Source: Xenopus tropicalis (lineage: Eukaryota > Chordata > Amphibia > Anura > Pipidae). Taken from it: a DNA stretch of 64,000 nucleotides. Of the stretch, positions 47,601 through 57,446 are shown one piece after another. Within the stretch, counting starts at the first letter, position 1, and each line of letters opens with the position of its first letter. The stretch is taken from positions 230,681 through 294,680 of the forward strand of contig NC_030683.2 in assembly GCF_000004195.4 (NCBI RefSeq), written 5' to 3'. The notes under the pieces were generated by a model, which saw nothing but the letters and a program-made list of their open reading frames with translations, had not been told where the DNA came from and searched no databases. The translations under genes were made by a program, and so were the position numbers.

Positions 47601-50600
47601 CTGTATGTGGCACCTTATAAAGGAGGGGCAATAGGATGGATGGACACGTGGGTGTCTGATGGAACCTCATTCAGAACCTGCACAGTTGGGTTCCTCCCCT
47701 TGTATTATGTTTTTAATCCGACTCAAGGTTCCGAGCTCATCACTTACCCATGGTTATGGTACTTGGTACTTGACCAGGCCTAAGGGGTGCAATTTTGCTT
47801 TGCCCTAGTGTGCCAGCATTTGCCCCTGTACCCCTGGTAGGGGAGCCCCTATAGCCTCAGTCTCAGCCTTCTGTTATAAATGGGAAATGGAGAGCAATGA
47901 GGGCATTTGTCTTTTGGAGGAGGAGTTTGTCCAGGGGCAATAACTCCCAACTGACAGCAAAGGGGCCTTTATCTGCCCGAAACCTTCTTTCTCTCTTTTT
48001 TTTTTCTCTCCAGGACTTTTTTTACCCAGAAATTGCTGGTGTGTCCATTGGTACCAAGTATGACCCTCAGTACGTTCGGCTTGAAATCCATTACAGCAAC
48101 TTTGATGGAATCTCAGGTACCTGGTGCCTGCATTGCCGAACTTGGGGTACATTGGGGGTACATAGGGAGCAATCATGGGGTCCTCGCAGTTGGGAGTTTG
48201 GACAAAGGGTTGGGAATGACACAGTTTGTGTGTTTCCAGGTATCAGGGATAACTCGGGAATTAGGGTTTCTTACACCCCAGAACTTCGGCAACTTGATGC
48301 AGGCATCCTAATGGCGGGGGTCCTAACCTTCCCCATTCAGTTCATCCCCCCCGGAGCCGAGGCCTTCAGGAGCTACGGTCTCTGCGACACTGGAATGATC
48401 CCGCAGGTAGGAACTAGGGGCTGGGGGGCAACGAGGGGGCTGGGGGCAATGAGGGGGCTGGGGTCAACGAGGGGGCTGGGGGGCAACGAGGGGGCTGGGG
48501 CAACGAGGGGCTGGGAGCAACGAGGGGGCTGGGCAACGAGGGGGCTGGGGCAACGAGGGGGCTGGGGTCAACGAGGGGGCTGGGGCAACGAGGGGGCTGG
48601 GGTCAACGAGGGGGCTGGGGCAACGAGGGGGCTGGGGTCAACAAGGGGCTGGGGCAATGAGGGGGCTGGGGCAACGAGGGGACTGGGGCAACGAGGGGGC
48701 TGGGGGTCAACGAGGGGGCTGGGGTAGCGAGGGGGCTGGGGCAACGAGGGGGCTGGGGGGCAACGAGGGGGCAACGAGGGGGCTGGGGCAAGTATATAAG
48801 TCGGAGTATTGTTCTGATGTTCATTGATTTCAACCCAACAATGTTACTTTACATTCTACATCTCAAACCCCCGGGGAACTGGGGGGCAGTATAGGGCATT
48901 GGTCAAATGTATCAAAGTATTGCCCTAGTACAAGGAATGGAGGGTATTAAGTAATAGTATTTAAAGGTTTAAGTTTGCAGTTGGTCTTCATTTTTTATTA
49001 TTTGTGGTTTTTGAGTTATTTAGATTCTTATTTAGCAGCTTTCCAGCTTGTGATCTCTGCAATCTGGTTGCCGGGACCCAAATTAACCTAGCAACCATGC
49101 ATTGATTTGAATGAAAGGCTGGAATACAAATAGGGGAGGGGCTGAATAGAAAGATTAGTAATAAAAAGTAGCAATAACAATAAATTTATAGCCTCACAGA
49201 GCATTTGTTTTCTTATAAAATCCTTATATTTTACAAAAGGGGGCACTTTATTCTCTACTTTATTATATATTTACTGCCAGTGACGGCAGCAGGTTTTATT
49301 GTTTAGAACCTTCATCTGATTCAAAATATAAGGATTTTTTTTATCCATGACCTGAATAAAAACACTTGCCTCATCCCTTTACATGGACATGGAACTCCTC
49401 AGTGACTTGTAATATCCTTATATTATGCAATAGGGGGTACTTTATTCACTGTATAATATACAAGAGCCACAAATAACCTTTACATGGACATGGAACTCCT
49501 CAGTGACTTGTAATATCCTTATATTATACAATAGGGGGTACTGGGGGGTGCTGGGGGTCCCCATACAAAGTACAAAGTATCTAATGCCAATTCCCCTGCA
49601 GTCATTGGATGAGCCCACGGGGGATCTCACGGCTTACGCTTTCCTGTTACACGCGCACCTGACGGCACATGGGATCCGGTTACTGCATTACAGGTAAGTG
49701 CCCCCCCGGGGTATGAACCCCACAGGGGCAGATCTACAGTAAGGCTTGGGCAGCTGAACCCCTCTCTGCCCCTCCAAACAAAGTTGTAAAGTGAAAAGGC
49801 AAATTGTGCTTTTAGGTTTGTCTTGGAAGGGCCCAAAGGTCCTGGCCTAGGGAGGGACAATATAGGGGTGCCCCCCCCGGCCGCCGCTACGTGTGTCCCT
49901 GAAGCTCTGGGCACATTGGTCATTCAGCTGATTTATTCTCCAGCAACGAATAAAGGAAACAAATGAGCAACTAAGGGACACAGTGGGACTGAAATAGCCT
50001 CTCTCCTCTCTGGTGTTGCCCCATGGCAATGGTCCCACAGATAGGGTAGGTCCAGCCATTAGGGTAGGTCCAGCCGTAGGGTAGGTCCAGCCGTAGGGTA
50101 GGTCCAGCCGTAGGGTTGGTCCAGCCGTAGGGTAGATACAGCCGTAGGGTAGGTCCAGCCGTAGGGTAGGTCCAGCCGTAGCGTAGGTCCATCCATAAGG
50201 TAGGTCCAGCCATAAGGTAGGTCCAGCCGTAGGGTAGGTCCAGCCGTAGGGTAGGTCCAGCCGTAGGGTAGGTCCAGCCATAAGGTAGGTCCAGCTGAAG
50301 GGTAGGTCCAGCGGTAGGGTAGGTTCAGCCATAGGGTAGGTCCAGCCGTAGGGTATGTTCAGCCATAGGGTAGGTCCAGCCGTAGGGTATGTTCAGCCAT
50401 AGGGTAGGTCCAGCCGTAGGGTAGGTCCAGCCGTAGGGTATGTTCAGCCGTAGGGTAGGTCCAGCCGTAGGGTAGGTCCAGCCGTAGGGTATGTTCAGCC
50501 GTAGGGTAGGTCCAGCCGTAGGGTAGGTCCAGCCGTAGGGTAAGTCCAGGGCAAAGTGTAGGTCCAGCTGTAAAGTAGGTCCAGCCATAAGGTAGGTCCA

Positions 50601-52376
50601 GCCAAAGTGTAGGTTCAGCGGTAGGGTAGGTTCAGCCGTAGGGTAGGTCCAGCAGTAGGGTATGTTCAGCCATAGGGTAGGTCTATCAGTAGTGTATGTT
50701 CAGCCATAGGGTAGGTCCAGCCCTGGGGTATGTTCAGCCATAGGGTAGGTCCAGCCGTAGGGTATGTTCAGCCATAGGGTAGGTCCAGCCGTAGGGTAGG
50801 TCCAGCCGTAGGGTATGTTCAGCCATAGGGTAGGTCCAGCAGTAGGGTACGTTCAGCCATAGGGTAGGTCCAGCCCTGGTGTATGTTCAGCCGTAGGGTG
50901 GGTCCAGCCATAGGGTAGGTTCAGTCTGCCTGAATCAGGTTCTAGATCTTCTCACAGAGTTTCATGAGTCGGAACAGACAGTGCATGGGGTGCGCTGAAT
51001 GTGATCCTTTCTCTTGCAGGAATGGCACCCACATTGGCAGTCTGGGCGAGGACAAGTCCTACGATTTTGGCTTCCAACAAATCCGCTATTTCCCTAAACC
51101 TATTGATATAAAAATGGTATGTGCTGGGGGCGGGGCTTACCCATAGTTGATGGATCATGTGACATCTAACGAGCCATGAAATATAATGGGGCAGATACAA
51201 AGCAACTATTCCTTATACAGATGCTGATATTTATAGTCAGGGGCGGGGCATTAGGTGGGGCTCCATGATCACCTGACAGGTATAGGGGGCGGGAGATAAT
51301 CGACTAATAACGAATGTGTTACCTCATAAGGTAGAAACACACTAATTGTTATTGATATCAAAGTGACGCCTGACGAAGGGCCCACCCCCTGAAAAGCTGC
51401 TTTAATTAAATACGAAGGGTTTAAGCCCCTCCCATTGCAGGGGGGCGGAGTGTGGGGTGTGAATGTATCACAATGGTCTGTATTGTAATTAGCGACTGGA
51501 TTTTGTTAACCCTTGGATTGCTGACTTTCAGTTGCACTAAAAGCCTGATATTAGCAGTCTAAAGATGCAGAAATCTCAGAAACCACTAAAAATAGAAAAT
51601 GAATGAAAATTGCAAAAGTGTTGAGTAATTACCCCCCGCCGCATTATTCTTTGGAGTAATGACTGAATTTTGCCCCATCTCCAGGGGGACCAGATTGTGG
51701 TCGAATGCACAGGGAGCACGATGGACCGAGACTCTGTGACCTACGTGAGTGGCCCCCAAATGTCTCTGTTTAATGTAGAGGGGCAATTCTACAATTCCGG
51801 GTCAGTATGAACTTGGGGTTTCCTTGTTACAGGGGGGTCCCAGCTCCCTGAATGAGATGTGCCTGGGCTTTCTCTTTTATTACCCCAATATTCCTATCGC
51901 CACCTGCTGGAGCTTCTATGACCTGAACCATGTGACTGATGCTTTGGGGTTGGAACCAGAGGAGAGGTGAGTCCAACAGAACCAACAGAACCACTTTCCT
52001 TTCCACTAGGAGGTTTGTTCCAAGGGGGGTTAAATAAGAGCTGCAAACACTGGGAGAAAGATCCCCCATGTAGGGAAGCCTGCCAAGAAATACTAGGGCA
52101 GGGGCAGATAGGGGGCAGGGGCAAAATGGGACCATAGGAAATAAATGACTGCGGGGGGGTGAGGTGAGGATATTGGTAGTTATTGGTATATTGGCGAAAG
52201 CCCCCTAATAATCTGTGGGTCCCAGCAATTGGTCACAACTTGCCCTCCGCTCTCCCCCCAGTGTGATGGACGCCATTTTCTCCATGGATACAGTAGACTG
52301 GGACGATGAGACCAGAGCAAAGGCCCAGAGAGCCATCATGGAGTCCAATCACACAGTCGTTATCCAGAACCGCAGG
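44426..52376 (+). CDS. moxd2: DBH-like copper monooxygenase (MOXD2-type), 12 exons, 3' end not found
   Basis: The twelve exons described below join without a frame break into 531 codons. Order: signal peptide (residues 1-19), DOMON domain (about 25-155), then the N and C copper type II ascorbate-dependent monooxygenase domains (about 190-310 and 320-490). CuH ligands are the HH pair at 233-234 and H301 (EIHY); CuM ligands are H382 and H384 (LHAHL) and M457 (NEMC). All are present, so the core enzyme looks intact. The family hydroxylates small substrates using copper, ascorbate and oxygen in the secretory pathway; the MOXD2 substrate is not known. Assignment to MOXD2 and not MOXD1 or DBH rests on the cleavable N-terminal signal and moderate similarity to MOXD1 as I recall it. 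Relatives run to about 610 residues, so the last exon (about 80 residues) is missing here; it may lie in or beyond the 53-58 kb arrays or be lost. Confidence 0.88.
44922..45068 (+). CDS. moxd2: moxd2 exon 2 (DOMON)
   Basis: Acceptor TTGCTATTCAG, donor GAG|GTTGGT (weak but in frame), 49 codons, phase 0 to 0. Carries DAHIDSQWPPVRDNSQDYEL and FTCDPQDYDFE; the TCDP word is a family landmark of DBH/MOXD DOMON domains, its cysteine forming the inter-domain disulfide in DBH. Confidence 0.9.
45069..46123. other. moxd2 intron 2
   Basis: Contains a CR1-type 3' tail (45136-45250) and otherwise unique sequence. Short frames inside it are not supported as exons. Confidence 0.6.
45136..45250. mobile_element. 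CR1-type LINE 3' tail or derived SINE
   Basis: AGTAACATAGTAACATAGTA, GTTGGGTTGAAAAAAGACAT, GTCCATCACGTTCAACC and CTAGTTGATCCAGAGGAAGG match, from general knowledge, a very common short interspersed sequence in Xenopus genomes corresponding to LINE 3' ends. Confidence 0.75.
46124..46279 (+). CDS. moxd2: moxd2 exon 3
   Basis: Acceptor TTCTCACCAG, donor GATGAT|GTAAGT, 52 codons, phase 0 to 0. Encodes DCTTYVTAYFGESPDLRDGA, the end of DOMON, and the linker IYFMEIKSEVQLPSE. Confidence 0.9.
46466..46549 (+). CDS. moxd2: moxd2 exon 4
   Basis: Acceptor GATCCGCCAG, donor AAG|GTAAGT, 28 codons, phase 0 to 0. Encodes FLIPEEDTTYACSFIPLPQV then KHHIVK. The DTTYxC and KHHIxK words open the N-terminal monooxygenase domain in this family. 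Confidence 0.92.
46959..47126 (+). CDS. moxd2: moxd2 exon 5 (CuH site)
   Basis: Acceptor TTGTCCCACAG, donor GAG|GTGAGA, 56 codons, phase 0 to 0. Encodes VHHILIYAC with the two adjacent copper-binding histidines, then NVMFGWAVGGE. Confidence 0.94.
47127..48013. other. moxd2 intron 5
   Basis: Unique sequence without a recognisable repeat array. Contains a good polypyrimidine tract (CTTTCTCTCTTTTTTTTTCTCTC, split across 47989-48011) before exon 6. Confidence 0.6.
48014..48116 (+). CDS. moxd2: moxd2 exon 6 (third CuH histidine)
   Basis: Acceptor CTCTCCAG, donor TCAG|GTACCT, 34 codons plus one base, so phase 1. Encodes DFFYPEIAGVSIGT and VRLEIHYSN, the latter with the third CuH ligand. Confidence 0.92.
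48240..48406 (+). CDS. moxd2: moxd2 exon 7
   Basis: Acceptor TGTTTCCAG, phase 1 in, donor CCGCAG|GTAGGA, phase 0 out. Encodes DNSGIRVSYTPELRQLDAGI and IPPGAEAFRSYGLCDTG. The DNSGIR and IPPG words are conserved in DBH-like enzymes. Confidence 0.93.
48408..48795. repeat. 17-bp repeat CAACGAGGGGGCTGGGG, about 22 copies, moxd2 intron 7
   Basis: Starts within 2 bp of the exon 7 donor, so the first repeat-like word overlaps the splice-donor context. Unit length varies (16 to 19 bp). The ORF running from exon 7 through the array is a splice-donor read-through and not coding. Confidence 0.94.
48950..49205. mobile_element. GGTTGCTA-core dispersed element, inverted copy
   Basis: Reads TTTGCAGTTGGTCTTCATTT, AATCTGGTTGCCGGGACCCA, CCTAGCAACCATGCATTGAT, GGGGAGGGGCTGAATAGAAA. 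It is in opposite orientation to the copies at 5140 and 21471. Lies in moxd2 intron 7. Confidence 0.7.
49206..49550. repeat. Dispersed repeat related to the 133-bp array, two to three partial copies
   Basis: CTCCTCAGTGACTTGTAATA, TCCTTATATTATGCAATAGG and GGGTACTTTATTCACTG occur at about 49393 and 49495, with a degenerate third copy near 49215. The arrangement matches the 34374-35098 unit. Confidence 0.75.
49602..49693 (+). CDS. moxd2: moxd2 exon 8 (CuM histidines)
   Basis: Acceptor TTCCCCTGCAG, donor TACAG|GTAAGT, phase 2 out. Encodes LTAYAFLLHAHLTAHGIRLL with the HAH copper ligands of the catalytic CuM site. Confidence 0.94.
50042..50920. repeat. 17-bp repeat GTAGGGTAGGTCCAGCC, about 52 copies, moxd2 intron 8
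   Basis: Variants GGTATGTTCAGCCATAG alternate with GGTAGGTCCAGCCGTAG in the right half, giving a 34-bp doublet. Contains TAGGGTAGG telomere-like words. Minus-strand frames (161 and 87 codons) encode only GPTLRLDLPYGW-type repeats. Confidence 0.95.
51020..51116 (+). CDS. moxd2: moxd2 exon 9
   Basis: Acceptor CTCTTGCAG, completes an Arg codon, donor ATG|GTATGT, phase 0 out. Encodes NGTHIGSLGEDKSYDFGFQQ and IRYFPKPIDIKM; the FxFQxIRY word matches the family's Q-E-I-R/Q-Y segment. Confidence 0.92.
51685..51744 (+). CDS. moxd2: moxd2 exon 10
   Basis: Acceptor CATCTCCAG, donor TAC|GTGAGT, 20 codons, phase 0. Encodes GDQIVVECTGSTMDRDSVTY, the GDxxxxxCxxxTxDR signature of the C-terminal domain. Confidence 0.93.
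51833..51966 (+). CDS. moxd2: moxd2 exon 11 (CuM methionine)
   Basis: Acceptor TTGTTACAG, donor GAG|GTGAGT, 44 codons plus two bases. Encodes GGPSSLNEMCLGFLFYYPNI; the Met of NEMC is the CuM ligand, followed by the conserved YYP word. Confidence 0.94.
52262..52376 (+). CDS. moxd2: moxd2 exon 12 (last exon seen)
   Basis: Acceptor CTCTCCCCCCAG, completes a Ser codon, donor CGCAGG|GTGAGA, phase 0 out. Encodes SVMDAIFSMDTVDWDDETRA to VVIQNRR. It needs a further exon: no stop is reached before the donor, and read-through to 52562 encodes nothing family-like. Confidence 0.85.
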
Positions 52377-52499
52377 GTGAGACTTCATTCCCAACAATCG
52401 CCTTGGGGTGGAGAAGGTTGTACTCGTTGTACTCATGGCTACATGGGAATATCCTACGGCCAACAGGGGGCACCAGCTAAATGCCTAAGGAGAGTGAGT

Positions 52500-52744
52500 G
52501 GCAGCAGCCACTATGGGCAAATAGGCACGGAAGGGTCTCCACAGGGGTCAGTTGAAAAGTAAAAAATGACTTTATTCAAAGCTTAAACCATGAAGCATCT
52601 CCGTGACCCCTACGCGTTTCATGCCCTAAGGGCAATTAATCATGGGCCATTTATTGTCGCTTTGAGCCAAGTATGTTTTACTTTTTAAACTTTGTGACCC
52701 CCGTGGAGACCCTTCATTACTGTTTGCCCATAGTGGCTGCTGCC
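52500..52744. mobile_element. Foldback (MITE-like) element, 245 bp
   Basis: The left end GGCAGCAGCCACTATGGGCA (52500-52519) and right end TGCCCATAGTGGCTGCTGCC (52725-52744) are exact inverse complements. Complementarity extends inward for about 65 bp (GAAGGGTCTCCAC / GTGGAGACCCTTC, and AGTAAAA / TTTTACT). The centre has CCCCTACGCGTTTCATGCCC. No coding capacity. It sits 123 bp downstream of moxd2 exon 12. Confidence 0.88.
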
Positions 52745-53049
52745 TTTGCCCTATGTGCCCCAAGCTGAGGGTCTGGGCCGGTGCACCTCTACTTGGTGAG
52801 TGTCTTTTCCTATTGGTCCTTTTGTGCCTTCACTTTTGGTTTTGTATTTTTCTGAGCACTCACTGGGGCCTTCGTTTATACGAGAAATCTATTGACTTGC
52901 ATGTCATTATGCGTTTGTCCTGTAGGGGAATCGTGTGAATGAGACTAGCCTCCTCCCTCCAATCGCCCCTCCCACCCAACACACCTGTGCCAATCCTGCA
53001 GCACCCTAGGACTGTGCCCTTCTCAGTGAGAATCCACCATCTTCTCAAG

Positions 53050-54400
53050 CTCTCCTGTCTCCTGGGCTCCACCAGCTTCTCAAGGTCTCCTGTCTTCTGG
53101 GCTCCACCAGCTTCTCCTGTGGTCTCCTGTCTCCCAGGCTCCACCAGATTCCCCTGTAGTCTCCTGTCTCCCAGGCTCCACCAGCTTCCCCTGTAGTCTC
53201 CTGTCTCCCAGGCTCCACCATCTTCCCCTGTAGTCTCCTGTCTCCCGGGCTCCACCATCTTCCCCTGTAGTCTCCTGTCTCCCAGGCTCCACCAGCTTCC
53301 CCTGTAGTCTCCTGTCTCATGGGCTCCACCAGCTTCCCCTGTAGTCTCCTGTCTCCTGGCTCCACCAGCTTCCCCTGTAGTCTCCTGTCTCATGGGCTCC
53401 ACCAGCTTCCCCTGTAGTCTCCTGGCTCCACCAGCTTCTCCTGTAGTCTCCTGTCTCATGGGCTCCACCAGCTTCCCCTGTAGTCTCCTGTCTCATGGGC
53501 TCCACCAGCTTCCCCTGTAGTCTCCCGGGCTCCACCAGATTCCCCTGTAGTCTCCTGTCTCCCGGGCTCCACCAGCTTCCCCTGTAGTCTCCTGTCTCCC
53601 GGGCTCCACCAGCTTCCCCTGTAGTCTCCTGTCTCATGGGCTCCACCAGCTTCCCCTGTACTCTCCTGTCTCCCGGGCTCCACCAGCTTCCCCTGTAGTC
53701 TCCTGTCTCCCGGGCTCCACCAGCTTCCCCTGTAGTCTCCTGTCTCCCGGGCTCCACCAGCTTCCCCTGTAGTCTCCTGTCTCCTGGCTCCACCAGCTTC
53801 CCCTGTAGTCTCCTGTCTCCACCAACTTCCCCTGTAGTCTCCTGTCTCCTGGGCTCCACCAGCTTCCCCTGTAGTCTCCTGTCTCCTGGGCTCCACCAGC
53901 TTCCCCTGTAGTCTCCTGTCTCCTGGGCTCCACCAGCTTCCCCTGTAGTCTCCTGTCTCCCAGGCTCCACCAACTTCCCCTGTAGTCTCCTGTCTCCCAG
54001 GCTCCACCAGCTTCCCCTGTAGTCTCCTGTCTCCCAGGCTCCACCAGATTCCCCTGTAGTCTCCTGTCTCCCGGGCTCCACCAGCTTCTCCTGTAGTCTC
54101 CTGTCTCACGGGCTCCACCAGCTTCCCCTGTAGTCTCCTGTCTCATGGGCTCCACCAGCTTCCCCTGTAGTCTCCTGTCTCCCAGGCTCCACCAGCTTCC
54201 CCTGTAGTCTCCTGTCTCCCAGGCTCCACCAGCTTCCCCTGTAGTCTCCTGTCTCCCAGGCTCCACCAGCTTCTCCTGTAGTCTCCTGTCTCACGGGCTC
54301 CACCAGCTTCCCCTGTAGTCTCCTGTCTCCCAGACTCCACCAGCTTCTCCTGTAGTCTCCTGTCTCACGGGCTCCACCAGTTTCCCCTGTAGTCTCCTGA
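53050..54400. repeat. 37-bp minisatellite, about 36 copies
   Basis: Unit core GTAGTCTCCTGTCTCCCGGG followed by CTCCACCAGCTTCCCCT. Minus-strand frames (up to 282 codons) encode only GDYRGSWWSP-type repeats; several overlapping frames are open at once, so these are not genes. Confidence 0.96.
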
Positions 54401-55500
54401 CTCCTGGTCTCCACCAGCTTCTCCTGTAGTCTCCTGCATTCCTGGTCTCCACCAGCTTCTCCTGTAGTCTCCTGCACTCCCAGTCTCCACCAACTTCTCC
54501 TGTAGTCTCCTGCACTCCCAGTCTCCACCAGCTTCTCCTGTAGTCTCCTGCACTCCCAATCTCCACCAGCTTCTCCTGTAGTCTCCTGCATTCCTAGTCT
54601 CCACCAGCTTCTCCTGTAGTCCCTTGCACTCCTGGTCTCCACCAGCTTCTCCTGTAGTCTCCTGGTCACAACTGGATTCTCTTGTAATCTTCTGGACTCC
54701 TGGTCACCACAACGTCTCTTGTAGTCTCCTCCTGGTCTCCACTGGGTACTCCTGTAGTCTCCTGGTCTCCAATGGGTACTCCTGTAGTCTCCTGGTCTCC
54801 AATGGGTACTCCTGTAGTCTCCTGGACTCCTCGTCACCACTGGCTTCTCCTGTAGTCTCCTTGACTCCTGGTCACCACTGACTTCTCTTGTAGTCTCCTG
54901 CACTCCCAATCTCCACCAGCTCCTCCTGTAGTCTCCTGCATTCCTAGTCTCCACCAGCTTCTCCTGTAGTCCCTTGCACTCCTGGTCTCCACCAGCTTCT
55001 CCTGTAGTCTCCTGGTCACAACTGGATTCTCCTGTAATCTTCTGTACTCCTGGTCACCACAACGTCTCTTGTAGTCTCCTCCTGGTCTCCACTGGGTACT
55101 CCTGTAGTCTCCTGGACTCCTCGTCACCACTGGCTTCTCCTGTAGTCTCCTTGACTCCTGGTCACCACTGACTTCTCCTGTAGTCTCCTGCACTCCCAAT
55201 CTCCACCAGCTTCTCCTGTAGTCTCCTGCATTCCTAGTCTCCACCAGCTTCTCCTGTAGTCCCTTGCACTCCTGGTCTCCACCAGCTTCTCCTGTAGTCT
55301 CCTGGTCACAACTGGATTCTCCTGTAATCTTCTGGACTCCTGGTCACCACAACGTCTCTTGTAGTCTCCTCCTGGTCTCCACTGGGTACTCCTGTAGTCT
55401 CCTGGTCTCCAATGGGTACTCCTGTAGTCTCCTGGACTCCTCGTCACCACAGACTTCTCCTGTAGTCTCCTGACTCCTGGTCACCACCAGTTTCTCCTGG
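54401..55500. repeat. Higher-order repeat of 29-37 bp monomers, three long units
   Basis: Diverged monomers of the same family (all with TCTCCTGTAGTCTCCT) are arranged in a fixed order. The block beginning CACTCCCAATCTCCACCAGC recurs at 54551, 54901 and 55191 (spacings 350 and 290 bp). The second unit lacks two monomers of the GGTCTCCAATGGGTACTCCT type. Confidence 0.9.
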
Positions 55501-55644
55501 AAATACCTGCATCACTACTAGAGATGTGACTACCATTAAATCACTGAACCTCCTCCCACAGATCTCATGTCTTTCCTCCCTGGATTATATGGCACAGCAA
55601 CTTAATTTGATACTGATTGGGTCCCTCAGTACTGTGGGTTTCTA

Positions 55645-57135
55645 TTGCACAGGGGAGTATCTATGGCTGTAGGTACCTGTAGGAGAGAGTATAGGGTATG
55701 TAGGTACAGCCCAGGGATACTATTGCACAGGGGAGTATCTATGGCTGTAGGTACCTGTAGGAGAGAGTATAGGGTATGTAGGTACAGCCCAGGGATACTA
55801 TTGCACAGGGGAGTATCTATGGCTGTAGGTACCTGTAGAGGAGAGTATAGGGTATGTAGGTACAGCCCAGGGATACTATTGCACAGGGGAGTATCTATGA
55901 CTGTAGGTACCTGTAGGAGAGAGTATAGGGTATGTAGGTACAGCTCAGGGATACTATTGCACAGGGGAGTATCTATGGCTGTAGGTACCTGTAGAGGAGA
56001 GTATAGGGTATGTAGGTACAGCCCAGGGATACTATTGCACAGGGGAGTATCTATGACTGTAGGTACCTGTAGGAGAGAGTATAGGGTAATGTAGGTACAG
56101 CCCAGGGATACTATTGCACAGGGGAGTATCTATGGCTGTAGGTACCTGTAGGAGAGAGTATAGGGTATGTAGGTACAGCCCAGGGATACTATTGCACAGG
56201 GGAGTATCTATGGCTGTAGGTACCTGTAGGAGAGAGTATAGGGTATGTAGGTACAGCCCAGGGATACTATTGCACAGGGGAGTATCTATGGCTGTAGGTA
56301 CCTGTAGGAGAGAGTATAGGGTATGTAGGTACAGCCCAGGGATTCTATTGCACAGGGGAGTATCTATGACTGTAGGTACCTGTAGGAGAGAGTATAGGGT
56401 ATGTAGGTACAGCCCAGGGATTCTATTGCACAGGGGAGTATCTATGGCTGTAGGTACCTGTAGAGGAGAGTATAGGGTATGTAGGTACAGCCCAGGGATT
56501 CTATTGCACAGGGGAGTATCTATGGCTGTAGGTACCTGTAGAGGAGAGTATAGGGTATGTAGGTACAGCCCAGGGATTCTATTGCACAGGGGAGTATCTA
56601 TGACTGTAGGTACCTGTAGGAGAGAGTATAGGGTATGTAGGTACAGCCCAGGGATACTATTGCACAGGGGAGTATCTATGGCTGTAGGTACCTGTAGGAG
56701 AGAGTATAGGGCATGTAGGTACAGCCCAGGGATTCTATTGCACAGGGGAGTATCTATGGCTGTAGGTACCTGTAGGAGAGAGTATAGGGTATGTAGGTAC
56801 AGCCCAGGGATACTATTGCACAGGGGAGTATCTATGGCTGTAGGTACCTGTAGGAGAGAGTATAGGGTATGTAGGTACAGCCCAGGGATACTATTGCACA
56901 GGGGAGTATCTATGGCTGTAGGTACCTGTAGGAGAGAGTATAGGGTATGTAGGTACAGCCCAGGGATTCTATTGCACAGGGGAGTATCTATGACTGTAGG
57001 TACCTGTAGGAGAGAGTATAGGGTATGTAGGTACAGCCCAGGGATTCTATTGCACAGGGGAGTATCTATGGCTGTAGGTACCTGTAGAGGAGAGTATAGG
57101 GTATGTAGGTACAGCCCAGGGATACTATTGCACAG
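55645..57135. repeat. 78-bp minisatellite, about 19 copies
   Basis: Unit words TATTGCACAGGGGAGTATCT, ATGGCTGTAGGTACCTGTAG, GTATAGGGTATGTAGGTACA, GCCCAGGGAT. Units alternate GGCTG/GACTG, GGAGAG/AGGAGA and TACTA/TTCTA variants. As 78 is a multiple of three, frames of 352 aa (plus) and 368 aa (minus) stay open; both are repeat artefacts. Confidence 0.97.
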
Positions 57136-57446
57136 CATCTCTCCTAGGGGGGCATTAGGGCAGATACAGTAGGGGGCATTACAGTGGGAGCAGGAAAGTC
57201 GGGGGATCTCTCTCTGGAGGGGGCGCCCCAGAAAGCATCAGATCATCATTCCCCCGTGTATGGGATAATGCAGAGCAGATGATTGGTTGGATTAAAGGAA
57301 ATATGGATCAGGGGCAGATTTACTCCTGGTGGGGGCACGGGCGCCCGTGGGTAGGGTATGGCAGATACAGTATGATGCCCAGCTGGCAGTGAGGCTGGTT
57401 GGATTGGCAGTTGGCACTATGGCTGAATGGTTCCACACAATGTGTC
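57136..57446. other. Spacer, nothing recognised
   Basis: I searched here for the missing moxd2 terminal exon and saw no acceptor followed by family-like residues. Confidence 0.45.

Noticed and set aside
52377..52562. moxd2 coding sequence reading through past exon 12 to the stop at 52560
   Set aside because: A good GTGAGA donor lies at 52377, the read-through residues are unlike the family C-terminus, and the frame runs into the foldback element.
53317..55244. Minus-strand GDYRGSWWSP-repeat proteins
   Set aside because: Several overlapping phases of the 37-bp array are open together; no domain beyond the repeat.
55540..55650. Missing moxd2 terminal exon after CTCCTCCCACAG at about 55560
   Set aside because: The acceptor looks fair, but the residues that follow (ISCLSSLDYMAQQ) do not resemble MOXD or DBH C-termini and the frame runs into the 78-bp array.
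56032..57172. 352- and 368-codon frames on opposite strands
   Set aside because: Artefacts of the 78-bp array.
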